DNA from: Alkalicoccus sp.
GTDB taxonomy: Bacteria; Bacillota; Bacilli; Bacillales; Salisediminibacteriaceae
Assembly: GCA_007692495.1 (NCBI GenBank)
Contig: REBZ01000098.1
Coordinates: 1-45,654, forward strand
Direction: 5' to 3'
DNA length: 45,654 nt
Shown: positions 25,874 to 34,341 of the stretch, one piece after another
How positions within the stretch are numbered: position 1 is the stretch's first letter
Layout: each line of letters opens with the position of its first letter
Program-made: the position numbers and the translations under genes
The notes under the pieces: model-generated
The model's database searches: none
What the model saw: only the letters and a program-made list of their open reading frames with translations
What the model was told of the DNA's origin: nothing

Positions 25874-27037
25874 TTAAGCTTTTACTGTCGTCTCCTGCAG
25901 GCCTTTAATCAGCACTTCGGCTACTTCCGGGCGTGTAAACTGCTTCGGCGGCTTTTCTCCTCTGCGCAGCATTTCCCGAACCTTCGTTCCGCTGAGGTGT
26001 ACGTGAAACTTCTTGTCATGCGGACACGTTTTCGCCGACGCCATGTTTTCACATTCCGTGCAGAAAAAGGCGTGTTCAAAACGGAAGATCTGAATCCCGA
26101 GCTCCTCTTCGAACTCTGTAATAAAGTCCTGGGCTTCATACGTGCCATAGTAGTCGCCGACACCGGCATGATCCCGGCCGACAATGAAGTGGGTGCACCC
26201 GTAGTTTTTACGGACAATCGCGTGCAGTACGGCCTCTTTCGGTCCGGCGTAGCGCATCGCTGCCGGGTAAATCACAAGTCTCGACCGGTCGGCCGGGTAG
26301 TAGTTTTTCAAAATCACTTCGTAGCTTTCCATACGTATTTCCGCTGATACGTCATCGGACTTTGTCTCCCCGACGAGTGGATTTAAAAGCAGGCCGTCCA
26401 CTGCCTCAAGCGCTGCTTTTTGAATATATTCGTGAGCCCGGTGCACCGGATTCCTCGTCTGAAAACCGACGATCGTTTTCCATCCGAGATCCTTAAACAG
26501 GGCGCGTGTTTCCACCGGATCAAGGTGAAAATCAGCAAAATCACTGTGGTCCGGACGGTTTAAAAGAGTAATTGGTCCCGCAGCATATATTTCCCCGCGT
26601 TCGTACAGCTTCTGCACGCCGGCATGGGCAGCGTCTTTTGTTCCGTACACTTTTTCTGCTTCCAGCTGTTTGTCGTAAGCATATTTTTCCTGGAGATCGA
26701 GCGTGCCGTAGATAACCCCGTCCGCTCCGCGGAGAGCAATCGTTTCCCCGACATCGTAGGTGTCTGCTTCATCAGCGGTCAATGAAAGAGTGATCGGAAT
26801 GCTCCACACCGTTCCGTCAGCGAGCCGGTTGTTTTCGAGCACATTTTCATAATCCCCGCGGCCGATAAAACCCTCGAGCGGACTGAATCCGCCGATGCCG
26901 ATCAGCTCCAGGTCGGAAATGGTCCAGTCGGAAACCTCCAGCTGCTTGAGGTCTTCTGCTTTCTGAAGCGCCTCTTCCCGTTCGTTTCCTTTCAGCTCCC
27001 GGTTTACGAGTGTTCCTCCGTGCGGTTGAATAGACAT
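25874..27037 (-). CDS. sat: sulfate adenylyltransferase Sat
   Basis: Sat (ATP sulfurylase) activates sulfate with ATP to APS and pyrophosphate. The 387-residue homo-oligomeric type shows [17 protein letters not shown] (about 195-211) containing the HxxH-like active-site motif, and [13 protein letters not shown] (about 290-302). The cysteines at [18 protein letters not shown] near 329-346 match the zinc-binding loop found in many bacterial Sats. AGGAGGGG precedes ATG. It is the first gene of the operon, with a good promoter about 140 bases upstream. A long antisense reading frame covering it is not a gene. Confidence 0.97.
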   Translation of the reverse strand: MSIQPHGGTLVNRELKGNEREEALQKAEDLKQLEVSDWTISDLELIGIGGFSPLEGFIGRGDYENVLENNRLADGTVWSIPITLSLTADEADTYDVGETIALRGADGVIYGTLDLQEKYAYDKQLEAEKVYGTKDAAHAGVQKLYERGEIYAAGPITLLNRPDHSDFADFHLDPVETRALFKDLGWKTIVGFQTRNPVHRAHEYIQKAALEAVDGLLLNPLVGETKSDDVSAEIRMESYEVILKNYYPADRSRLVIYPAAMRYAGPKEAVLHAIVRKNYGCTHFIVGRDHAGVGDYYGTYEAQDFITEFEEELGIQIFRFEHAFFCTECENMASAKTCPHDKKFHVHLSGTKVREMLRRGEKPPKQFTRPEVAEVLIKGLQETTVKA

Positions 27038-27178
27038 ATAACCCCTCCTGTGATTGTAATAACGTTCTTCACTTTCAAAAGTTCATAAAACTTATAATTC
27101 TTACCTTTTTACTATGTTTTAAAATAAAAAAAGAAAGCTTCTGCGGCCTCACAATTTTTTGAAAATTCGTTGTTAGTA

Positions 27179-27207
27179 ATCATAGTATACGCATCAGAAT
27201 AATTCAA
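27179..27207 (-). promoter_or_regulatory. candidate promoter of the sulfate-assimilation operon
   Basis: On the minus strand TTGAAT and TATGAT are 17 bases apart, leaving a leader of about 135 bases before sat. The leader is AT-rich with a T-run near 27120-27140. No S-box, T-box or known Cys regulator site is recognised. The remaining divergent gap up to 27388 holds no further gene. Confidence 0.55.
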
Positions 27208-27388
27208 TATCTTTTTTTAATTTTTGTCCTTTTACCAGTACGCAGTAAAGCAATATTTGTAATAAAAAGACTGCTGCGACGGTGTTTTTCCTCCGGTGCT
27301 TTTCACGTTTCGGCGTGCGGAAATCTTCTTTCTGCTGCGCTTTCTTTTTCAGTCTGGTAGCATACATAGTAGAAAGGGGCGGAATACG

Positions 27389-27796
27389 ATGAAAAAGAAA
27401 GTGAAAGTAGCAGCGGCGGTTATCGAACAGGAAGGAAAAGTTCTCTGTGCGCTCCGTTCGGCACAAATGAGCCTTCCAAACGTCTGGGAATTCCCCGGCG
27501 GAAAAGTGGAAGAAGGAGAAAGCCTCCAGGCCGCGCTGGAGCGGGAAATTGAAGAAGAGCTCGGCTGCACGATCAAAGCGGGAAGCGTTTTTCATGACTA
27601 TACTCATGAATATGAGGCGGCAGTAGTCCAGCTGATCGCTCTTAGAGCAGAGCTTATCGAAGGAGCGCCTTATGCACGGGAACATGAACGGCTGCTCTGG
27701 CTGCCTAAAGAAAGTCTATCTTCTCTCGTCTGGGCTCCCGCTGACGTCCCGGCCGTAAACGAACTCCAAAAAGAAAAAGCTGCACCGAAAACCTGA
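27389..27796 (+). CDS. Nudix hydrolase, MutT-type
   Basis: This 135-residue protein carries the Nudix box GGKVEEGESLQAALEREIEEELG (residues 36-58), which matches the GX5EX7REUXEEXGU consensus, and binds divalent metal to hydrolyse nucleoside diphosphate derivatives. The MutT-like start KVKVAAAVIEQEGKVLCALRS and the FPGGK context suggest (8-oxo)-dGTP diphosphatase, though other Nudix substrates are possible. ATG 27389 has a G-rich ribosome binding site. It may be a single-gene unit. No terminator is obvious behind it. Confidence 0.87.
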   Translation: MKKKVKVAAAVIEQEGKVLCALRSAQMSLPNVWEFPGGKVEEGESLQAALEREIEEELGCTIKAGSVFHDYTHEYEAAVVQLIALRAELIEGAPYAREHERLLWLPKESLSSLVWAPADVPAVNELQKEKAAPKT

Positions 27797-27946
27797 CCGG
27801 CAGGAAAAACCTCTCCTAAACGGTCGAATAATCAGCCTATCAGATAATTTATAACGAAAGTGAAGGTTTTTGTGTCTGGGTCGGCTGGCCGGGAACTGCG
27901 GGGCCGCATTCTTTGTCCATTTTCGATAGAATATTTCTTTTTTTGG

Positions 27947-27974
27947 TTACATAAAGCGCCGATGATGGTATAGA
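27947..27974 (+). promoter_or_regulatory. candidate promoter of the pcm gene
   Basis: TTACAT and TATAGA are 16 bases apart, ending about 32 bases before the GTG start of the methyltransferase gene. Confidence 0.45.
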
Positions 27975-28005
27975 ACAGTAAGCTTAAAAGAAAGAAGGGA
28001 TAACG

Positions 28006-28572
28006 GTGGACGAGGCAATCGAACGCTATTTCCGTCAGATGGACCGGAGTTTTTATATGGAACATGATAAAGACAAAGCCCACATGAACCGTCCTTTTTC
28101 CATCGGCCACGGCCAGACAATTTCCCAGCCGTCACTCGTTCTGCAAATGACGCTCGCCCTCGGTCTGGAGCCGCATCACAAAGTGCTCGAAATCGGAACC
28201 GGGAGCGGATTTCAGACAGATCTTCTCGCTTCCTTTGCAAGAGAAGTGTATACAGTGGAGCGGATCCGTCCTCTTTATGAGCGGGCGGTCGAAAAACTCG
28301 GACAGGCCGGATTTACGAATATCCATTTCCGCTGCGATAACGGTTCCAACGGCTGGCCGGAGGAGGCTCCCTTCGACCGGATCATGGTCACCGCTGCGGC
28401 CGAAACGATTCCTCATGCACTGCTCGACCAGCTGAAGGAAGGCGGAAAGATGATTATTCCAGTCGGTACTTTCGGACTGCAGGAGCTTCTACAGGTTACT
28501 AAGAAGGAAGATGGGGAAATCATCACGAAAAAACTTATGTACGTGCAGTTTGTGAAACTTTACGACGAGTAA
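28006..28572 (+). CDS. pcm: protein-L-isoaspartate O-methyltransferase
   Basis: Pcm methylates damaged isoaspartyl residues to start their repair. The 188-residue protein has the S-adenosylmethionine-binding motif VLEIGTGSGFQTDLLA (about 59-74), an upstream RPFSIGHGQTISQPSLVLQM block that is the family hallmark near 29-48, and VYTVERIRPLYERA. Length is normal for the stand-alone enzyme. It starts at GTG with AGAAGGGA upstream. The HAD gene follows after 15 bases, so the two form a unit. A general O-methyltransferase of another kind is unlikely given the GHGQTIS motif. Confidence 0.9.
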   Translation: MDEAIERYFRQMDRSFYMEHDKDKAHMNRPFSIGHGQTISQPSLVLQMTLALGLEPHHKVLEIGTGSGFQTDLLASFAREVYTVERIRPLYERAVEKLGQAGFTNIHFRCDNGSNGWPEEAPFDRIMVTAAAETIPHALLDQLKEGGKMIIPVGTFGLQELLQVTKKEDGEIITKKLMYVQFVKLYDE

Positions 28573-28587
28573 CCGGGAGGAATGTTT

Positions 28588-29295
28588 GTGGCACAAATAA
28601 AGGCTCTGCTTTTCGACGTATTCGGAACAGTCGTGGACTACCGCTCGACGATCATCCGGGAAGGAAATCAATTTAATAAAGAATTTGCCCTCGATCTGGA
28701 CTGGGCGGATATTGCCGACAGGTGGCGCGGCCGGTACCACCCTGTTTTAAAAAAAGTACTGGACGGGGAGAAAGAGTGGCAGAAGCTGGACGATCTCCAC
28801 TATGAAGCTCTGACAGACATTTTGGAAGAGGAAGGTATTACGAGGCTTTCCGAAGAAACGCTCCAGCATATCAACACGGTCTGGCACCGGCTCCATCCGT
28901 GGGGGGACGCGGTGCCGGGACTGCACCGGCTGAAGGAGAAGCATATTATCAGCCCGCTTTCCAACGGGAACGTGGCCCTTCTCGTCAATATGGCCCGGCA
29001 CGCCGGTCTGCCGTGGGATGTGATTTTATCCCCGGAAATGATTCAAAGCTACAAGCCGGATCCCGAAGTGTACAAGATGGCCGCCCGCTTCCTCGATCTG
29101 AAGCCGGAGGAAATACTGATGACCGCCGCCCACCAGTATGATCTGCAGGCTGCACAGGACCTCGGTTTCCGGACGGCCTACGTATACCGGCCGCTCGAAT
29201 TCGGGGCCGGAAAAGTTCCGGATCTCGCCCCGGAAAGAGAATACGACTACACTGCCAACGACTTTATTGATCTTGCTGATCAGCTCCGCTGCTGA
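28588..29295 (+). CDS. HAD family hydrolase, haloacid dehalogenase type II-like
   Basis: This 235-residue protein has the HAD motifs: the nucleophile aspartate in KALLFDVFGTVVDYRS, motif II threonine/serine in SPLSNGNVALLVNM, the motif III lysine in SYKPDPEVYKMAA, and a C-terminal region ILMTAAHQYDLQAAQDLGFRTAYVYRP. The order and helical cap fit L-2-haloacid dehalogenase (type II), but many members have other substrates. I use GTG 28588, because GGGAGG lies eight bases before it and almost touches the earlier ATG at 28582. It shares a unit with pcm and ends in a terminator. Confidence 0.85.
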   Translation: MAQIKALLFDVFGTVVDYRSTIIREGNQFNKEFALDLDWADIADRWRGRYHPVLKKVLDGEKEWQKLDDLHYEALTDILEEEGITRLSEETLQHINTVWHRLHPWGDAVPGLHRLKEKHIISPLSNGNVALLVNMARHAGLPWDVILSPEMIQSYKPDPEVYKMAARFLDLKPEEILMTAAHQYDLQAAQDLGFRTAYVYRPLEFGAGKVPDLAPEREYDYTANDFIDLADQLRC

Positions 29296-29316
29296 GAGGA
29301 ATAAATAATAACCGGA

Positions 29317-29352
29317 AAACCGGCTTCCTGCCCCTCTTGAGCCGGTTTTTTT
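29317..29352 (+). terminator. intrinsic terminator of pcm-HAD unit
   Basis: AAACCGGCT pairs with AGCCGGTTT over nine bases across a 14-base loop, followed by seven T. Confidence 0.85.
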
Positions 29353-29390
29353 GGCGTGGATGAAAATCGGAGGAGGGGGCGCCGGGGCAG

Positions 29391-29560
29391 CTTTTAATCA
29401 TGATAAGCGGGTAATTAATCTTTAACCGGAACTGTTTAATCATTACCGCCGGACTTATTGTCATTATAAGGAGTTTTAATCAGGATAAAGCATCTGCTGT
29501 CACGATAAACCGGTTTCCAAAGGGAATTAATCATTATAGACCGGTTATTAATCATCAGGC
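29391..29560. repeat. degenerate 21-nt periodic repeat array 3
   Basis: The motif TTAATCAT(T/G)ATAA recurs in this segment, with the C of the AATC core at 29399, 29420, 29441, 29462, 29481, 29501, 29532 and 29553. Most spacings are 21, with two indels and one doubled irregular interval. Units often end in CCGG. It is not coding: stops occur in each frame. It lies between the convergent HAD and katE genes. The unit differs from arrays 1 and 2, but the period is the same. Confidence 0.75.
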
Positions 29561-29612
29561 CGCGCCAAAACTCCGGGAACAGCCTCTCCCCCGCCTTTTG
29601 CCCAGCAGGCAG

Positions 29613-29653
29613 AAAGAAGCTGCCTCCAGTGTGGAGACAGCTTCTTTTATTAT
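29613..29653. terminator. hairpin terminator near katE 3' end
   Basis: AAAGAAGCTGCCTCC pairs with GGAGACAGCTTCTTT (one mismatch) over a short loop. The T-run is clearer on the plus strand, but the position, about 40 bases behind the katE stop, fits minus-strand use. It may serve both. Confidence 0.65.
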
Positions 29654-29694
29654 ATTTACGAAGAGGAATATTCCCACCGAAAACCTTTTGGTTC

Positions 29695-31725
29695 CTATAC
29701 GACTTCCCGCTCCCAGAAACGGTGGGAGGCGATCGCTTCGGCGAAGTTTTTCGAAAAATCTCTCGGCGTTCCGCCGATGACTACGCCGGGGCTTTCCTTC
29801 ATGTTATCAAGCTGCAGCAGTGCTTCTCCTTCATGGGAAGCGCCGATCGGCTTGTAGTGGAAAAACGCTTCGTGCACAAACTGGGCCGCCTGGCGGTAGA
29901 ACGTTTTCTCCGCTCCGCTTCCGCCTACCGCGTATACGGCATCAAACAGGACAGAGTCCGCCGTGAGGAACGTGTGGTCAACTTCCAGCTCCATGTCGTC
30001 GTTCCCTTTAATCGTTCCCTGGCTGTCACTGACGATTTCCGTCTGGACGCCGAGTCTGCTGAGTTCCTTCAGCACAGCGTTAATTTCCTTACCGTTGAAC
30101 CCGTCACCGATAAGTACTGCCGCTTTCCGCGTGTCCGGCTTTTTCTTCGTATTTTCCTGGCTCAGCGCCGGGGACGATTTGGTCACGCTGCTTCCCGGTC
30201 CTTCCGGAATCTCTGCACCGATCGCTTTCGCAAAACCTTTTGCGAGATCCAGGCTCACATTGGCAAACATATCCACGACCTGCTGGCGTATATCCTTGCT
30301 TTCAACTTTACCGAGCTCAAAGCTGAAGGCATTAATAATGTGTTCTTTTTCCGCGGCGCTCATGCTGTTCCAGAACAGCGTCGCCTGGGAAAAATGATCC
30401 TTGAAGCTGTCGCTTCTTGCACGGATTTTATGTCCCTCGACGCGCTCCTGGTAGTGCTCAAAGCCGCCTTCTTCCTTCGTCGCCGGCTCCGGCGTGTTGT
30501 CTGCCATGGAGTTTTTATGATAGGCAACCGGTCCTTTGTTGATCGTCTGCCGGCCGAAGCCGTCCCGCTGATTGTTAAAGAACGGACAGACAGGGCGGTT
30601 AATCGGCAGTTCGTGGAAGTTCGGTCCGCCGAGACGGATCAGCTGCGTATCCGTGTAGGAAAACAGTCGTCCCTGCAGCAGCGGATCGTTCGTAAAGTCG
30701 ATCCCCGGTACGACGTGCCCCGGGTGGAAAGCTACCTGCTCTGTTTCGGCAAAGTAGTTGTCCGTGTTTTTATTAAGCGTCATTTTACCGACAATTTTCA
30801 CCGGAATATCCTCTTCCGGCCAGAGTTTTGTCGGATCGAGAATATCAAAGTCGAAGTTATGCTCATCTTCTTCCTTCACGAGCTGTACGCCGAGTTCATA
30901 CTCCGGATAATTGCCGTTCTCGATTGCTTCCCAAAGGTCCCCGCGGTGGAAATCCGGGTCCTTGCCGTTTACTTTCTGGGCTTCGTCCCAGACGACGGAA
31001 TGCGTTCCAAGCACCGGCTTCCAGTGGAATTTCACGAAGTGGGCCTCTCCCTTTTCATTCACAAAGCGGAAGGTATGTACCCCGAATCCTTCCATCATCC
31101 GGTAGCTTCTCGGAATAGCACGGTCGGACATCGTCCACATTACCATGTGCGCCGACTCCTGGTTGTTCGCGACGAAATCCCAGAACGTATCGTGTGCGGA
31201 AGCTGCCTGCGGAATTTCGTTGTGCGGTTCCGGCTTCACGGCGTGGATCACATCCGGGAACTTGATCGCATCCTGAATGAAAAACACCGGAATGTTGTTC
31301 CCGACAAGGTCGTAGTTTCCTTCATCTGTATAAAATTTCGTGGAGAATCCGCGTGCATCCCGTGCCAGGTCACCGGATCCCCGGGAGCCTGCTACAGTGG
31401 AGAACCGGACGAATACCGGTGTTTTTTTCGACGGACTCTGCAGAAATCCTGCTTTCGTATATTCTTTCATGGACTCATACGGCTGAAATTCTCCGTGCGC
31501 TGCAAAACCGCGCGCATGGACAATCCGCTCCGGAATCCGTTCATGGTCAAAATGCGTCATTTTCTCACGGAAATGGAAGTCCTCCAGAAGCGTCGGCCCG
31601 CGCTCCCCTGCCTTCAGGGAAAATTCGTCTTCTGAAATTTTAAGGCCCTGATTCGTCGTCATCTTTTTGCCGCGGTCATCAGTTTTGAACTGTTCGAGCT
31701 GATCCTGCTTCTTGTTTTTACTCAA
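29695..31725 (-). CDS. katE: large-subunit catalase KatE (HPII type)
   Basis: KatE breaks down hydrogen peroxide to water and oxygen. The 676-residue length marks a clade 2 large-subunit enzyme. The distal histidine is in [14 protein letters not shown] (His70), the distal asparagine in [11 protein letters not shown] (Asn143) and the proximal heme-binding tyrosine in [10 protein letters not shown] (Tyr357). Residues from about 540 form the added flavodoxin/DJ-1-like domain ([26 protein letters not shown]). The start is TTG, with GGGGAGG eight bases upstream. In B. subtilis the homologue belongs to the sigma-B general stress regulon, and a sigma-B-like promoter lies at 31776-31801. Confidence 0.96.
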   Translation of the reverse strand: MSKNKKQDQLEQFKTDDRGKKMTTNQGLKISEDEFSLKAGERGPTLLEDFHFREKMTHFDHERIPERIVHARGFAAHGEFQPYESMKEYTKAGFLQSPSKKTPVFVRFSTVAGSRGSGDLARDARGFSTKFYTDEGNYDLVGNNIPVFFIQDAIKFPDVIHAVKPEPHNEIPQAASAHDTFWDFVANNQESAHMVMWTMSDRAIPRSYRMMEGFGVHTFRFVNEKGEAHFVKFHWKPVLGTHSVVWDEAQKVNGKDPDFHRGDLWEAIENGNYPEYELGVQLVKEEDEHNFDFDILDPTKLWPEEDIPVKIVGKMTLNKNTDNYFAETEQVAFHPGHVVPGIDFTNDPLLQGRLFSYTDTQLIRLGGPNFHELPINRPVCPFFNNQRDGFGRQTINKGPVAYHKNSMADNTPEPATKEEGGFEHYQERVEGHKIRARSDSFKDHFSQATLFWNSMSAAEKEHIINAFSFELGKVESKDIRQQVVDMFANVSLDLAKGFAKAIGAEIPEGPGSSVTKSSPALSQENTKKKPDTRKAAVLIGDGFNGKEINAVLKELSRLGVQTEIVSDSQGTIKGNDDMELEVDHTFLTADSVLFDAVYAVGGSGAEKTFYRQAAQFVHEAFFHYKPIGASHEGEALLQLDNMKESPGVVIGGTPRDFSKNFAEAIASHRFWEREVV

Positions 31726-31775
31726 TGATTATTCCTCCCCGATTTTTGAAAATTGATGGGTTAAACCACTGAACT

Positions 31776-31801
31776 TTTCCCTTATCCTGACAGCAATAAA
31801 C
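31776..31801 (-). promoter_or_regulatory. candidate sigma-B promoter of katE
   Basis: On the minus strand GTTTAT and GGGAAA are 14 bases apart, close to the sigma-B consensus GTTTAA-N12-15-GGGTAT, and about 50 bases before katE. It fits known control of the family, but two of twelve bases differ. Confidence 0.4.
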
Positions 31802-31822
31802 GTTCTGCCCGGTATTTCCCCG

Positions 31823-31890
31823 AAAAAAGTCCCCCGGACGCAGCGGGGAGGACAGTGGGGATTCTTCCAACTTTCCGCTTATTTCTTTCA
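31823..31890 (-). other. hairpin and short 21-nt-type repeat units upstream of katE
   Basis: The 31726-32017 gap contains a GC-rich hairpin (31823-31850 region, CCCCG facing CGGGG, followed on the minus strand by six T). Beside it are two units of the TGGAAGAAT-type motif that are 21 bases apart (near 31868-31905). No gene is supported here. Whether the hairpin attenuates transcription into katE is unknown. Confidence 0.4.
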
Positions 31891-32017
31891 CCTTTTGCGG
31901 TCCCGGGAGCAGAATTTCTTTCCACATCTGACATATGAGTATATTTTCCCTATTTTCTTTAATTATTTGGAATATAATGAAATTAAGTAAATGATTTCGA
32001 GGAAAGAAGGGCTGGAT

Positions 32018-32740
32018 ATGAATGAAGCGGTGCAGTTAACTCATATCTCTCACACTTTCGGCCGGCTCCAGGTATTGAACGACGTCTCTATTACTATCGC
32101 ACCAGGAATCATTTATGGTCTTCTCGGTCCCTCGGGCTCCGGAAAGACTACCCTCATTAAAGTGCTGCTCGGTATTCTAAAGCCGACGCTCGGTCAGTCC
32201 ATTGTTCAGGGAACTCCGATGCCTTCTTTGGAAAAAATGAAACACATTGGCTTTATGGCTCAGGCAGATGCTCTTTACCCTGAACTCACTGCCCAGGAAA
32301 ATATGGAATACTTTGCTTCCATCTCCGGTCTCGAACGTCCGCTTATCAAAACACGTATTAAAGTCTGTCTGGAAACGGTGGATCTTACAAGCGCCGCTAA
32401 AAAGAAGGTAAGCAGTTTTTCCGGGGGGATGAAACGGAGGCTTTCCCTTGCTGCCGCCCTCGTCCACGATCCGGACATTCTTGTTCTCGATGAACCGACA
32501 GTGGGTATCGATCCTGTTCTGCGTGAAGTCATTTGGAAAGAATTTCACCGGCTGACGGTGGAAGGCAGGACGATCATCGTTACGACCCACGTCATGGATG
32601 AAGCGGAAAAATGCGATCAGCTTGCTCTTCTGCGTGAAGGGGAGGTTATCGTTCAAGGAACAGTGGAGGACCTTAAAGATGCCATAAAAACAGACTCGCT
32701 GGAAGAAGTTTTTCTTCACTACGGCCGGGCTCCGTCATGA
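32018..32740 (+). CDS. ABC transporter ATP-binding protein
   Basis: This 240-residue ATPase has Walker A GPSGSGKTT (about 36-44), the signature SFSGGMKRRLSLA (about 133-145), Walker B DILVLDEPTVGID and the H-loop VTTHVMDEAEKC. It is the usual partner of an ABC-2 type export permease. It starts at ATG 32018 with GAAAGAAGG upstream; an earlier in-frame ATG lacks a site. The stop overlaps the start of the permease gene (ATGA), so the two are coupled. Substrate is unknown; multidrug, lantibiotic or linearmycin-type exporters have this layout. Confidence 0.92.
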   Translation: MNEAVQLTHISHTFGRLQVLNDVSITIAPGIIYGLLGPSGSGKTTLIKVLLGILKPTLGQSIVQGTPMPSLEKMKHIGFMAQADALYPELTAQENMEYFASISGLERPLIKTRIKVCLETVDLTSAAKKKVSSFSGGMKRRLSLAAALVHDPDILVLDEPTVGIDPVLREVIWKEFHRLTVEGRTIIVTTHVMDEAEKCDQLALLREGEVIVQGTVEDLKDAIKTDSLEEVFLHYGRAPS

Positions 32741-33762
32741 AAGCTGCAGCGGTTATCCACCGGATTTTAAGGCAGTTCCGACGCGACAAACGGGCGCTTG
32801 CCCTTATGCTTTTGGCTCCGGTTCTCGTTATAACCCTGCTGTGGCTCGTCCTGGATACAGAGGAATATGAGCCGGAAATAGCCCTCGTAAACGCACCGGT
32901 TGAATTTACGGAGGCTGTAGAGGAGGAAAAAGCAGGTGTTGTGTCGATGAATATGACAGAAGCAATGGCTGCTCTCGATGCAGGGGAAATCGATGCCGCA
33001 CTGAGCTGGAGAGACGCCCAGCTTTTTCTCATCCTTGAAGGAAGTGATTCCACAGCCAGCCGGGCGGTTACACAGCTTCTTCAGGAAATGCTCTACGACA
33101 TGAATCCTCTTCAGCAGGAAATGACGCCCGAAATTCTTTACCTGCATGGATCGGAAGAACTGAATCTGTTTGATAACACCGGCCCTGTCCTCGTTGGTTT
33201 TTTCGTATTTTTCTTCGTGTTTCTGGTAGGGGGGATTTCTTTTCTGAGGGAGCGGATCCAGGGAACGCTGGAGAAAAGCCTTGCTAGTCCGTTGAAGCGG
33301 TGGGAAATTATTGCTGGGTATCTCGGAGGGTTCGGGATTTTTGCTGTGCTGCAGTCGATTATCATTATTTCCTACTCTATTTATGTGCTCGACATGTTTA
33401 TGGCCGGGTCTTTCTGGAATGTACTGCTCATTACGCTTCTGCTTGCTCTCGCGGCGTTGAGTCTCGGTACGCTGTTGTCCACTTTCGCAGGAAACGAATT
33501 TCAGATGATCCAGTTTATTCCGCTCGTTATCGTGCCGCAGGTGTTTTTCTCCGGGATTTTTAATCTGGAAACGATGCACCCTTTTCTCCGCGGTATCGGA
33601 AAAATTATGCCGCTGACTTACGGAGCGGAAGCTTTACGAGGCGTTATGATCCGGGGCGAAGGACCGCCGGATTACTGGCTCCAGCTTGCTGTTCTCGCAG
33701 GGTTTTCCGTCCTCTTTATCAGCCTGAATATTTTTGCGCTGAAAAAGCACCGCCGGCTGTAA
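32737..33762 (+). CDS. ABC-2 type transporter permease
   Basis: This 341-residue permease starts with a cytosolic amphipathic stretch and a membrane helix (about 22-40), then an extracytoplasmic domain of about 100 residues (45-145), then five more helices from about residue 150 to the end. This is the layout of DrrB/LnrM-like ABC-2 permeases. PLTYGAEALRGVMIRGE near the C-terminus is a common feature of the group. It overlaps the ATPase gene by four bases and ends in a clear terminator. The drug or lipid substrate is not inferable. Confidence 0.9.
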   Translation: MKAAAVIHRILRQFRRDKRALALMLLAPVLVITLLWLVLDTEEYEPEIALVNAPVEFTEAVEEEKAGVVSMNMTEAMAALDAGEIDAALSWRDAQLFLILEGSDSTASRAVTQLLQEMLYDMNPLQQEMTPEILYLHGSEELNLFDNTGPVLVGFFVFFFVFLVGGISFLRERIQGTLEKSLASPLKRWEIIAGYLGGFGIFAVLQSIIIISYSIYVLDMFMAGSFWNVLLITLLLALAALSLGTLLSTFAGNEFQMIQFIPLVIVPQVFFSGIFNLETMHPFLRGIGKIMPLTYGAEALRGVMIRGEGPPDYWLQLAVLAGFSVLFISLNIFALKKHRRL

Positions 33763-33774
33763 AAAGACTATTAG

Positions 33775-33807
33775 AAAAAGACACCCTCCTTATGAAGGTG
33801 TCTTTTT
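33775..33807 (+). terminator. intrinsic terminator of ABC exporter unit
   Basis: AAAAAGACACC pairs with GGTGTCTTTTT across an 11-base loop, ending in five T, right behind the permease gene. Confidence 0.9.
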
Positions 33808-33868
33808 AACGTGGAAAGAGCCGGTCCGTCAGAGGAAAAGGCGGGAGAGACCGGGGTCGGGATGTGTA

Positions 33869-34300
33869 TTTCTTCCAAATTTATGCATAATTCTACCAGG
33901 CTTCCCCGGAATAGTTCCATCCTGTCCTCGGAATTCTACCAACTTCGACTGTATTTCTTCCAACCTCCAGTAATTCTGCCAACTCCCGGTGGATTTCTTC
34001 CAGCTTCCCGCGTAATTCTACCAACTTCAAGCACGCCGATGACCTTTCGCAGAAGAAACCCGCTTCTGCGTTTTGTTTGGCTCCGAAAAGAAGATCTGCT
34101 TAAGGTGAAGCGGGGAAGTCCAGCAGCTGGAGGTGGATTTCTTCCAGTTTTCTGCTTAATTCTGCCACTCTCCCCCGGAATAGTTCCATACGTCCGGCGC
34201 GATTCTTCCACCTCCTGCGTTTTTCTTCCAACCCCGCGCAATACTTCCAGCTCCCTCCGTTTTTCTGCCAGCTTCCCACACCATTCTATCAACTTCCAAG
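33869..34300. repeat. degenerate 21-nt periodic repeat array 2
   Basis: The motif (A/T)TTCT(T/A/G)CCA recurs with its final A at 33877, 33898, 33919, 33941, 33962, 33981, 34002, 34023, then, after a unique stretch of about 120 bases, at 34146, 34167, 34188, 34210, 34230, 34249, 34270 and 34291. Spacings are 19 to 22, mostly 21. The central stretch contains a hairpin (CGCAGAAG facing CTTCTGCG, about 34050-34072). Open frames across it read as imperfect heptads and are not taken as genes. It lies between the convergent ABC permease and DedA genes. The motif is the same as in array 1. Confidence 0.85.
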
Positions 34301-34313
34301 CGTAACGGAGGCC

Positions 34314-34341
34314 ATAAAAAAAGCCCGGCGGCTACCGGGCT
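34314..34341 (-). terminator. intrinsic terminator of dedA
   Basis: AGCCCGG pairs with CCGGGCT around a six-base loop that includes the dedA stop codon. On the minus strand it leads into seven T. Confidence 0.8.

Noticed and set aside
29629-31635. 668-residue plus-strand open frame opposite katE
   Set aside because: It is the shadow of the well-supported katE gene on the minus strand; its protein has no domain pattern.
33811-34305. Open frames of 118-164 residues across repeat array 2 and a minus-strand frame overlapping dedA
   Set aside because: They are heptad-like translations of the 21-nt repeats, broken by 19- and 22-base spacings, with no ribosome binding site.
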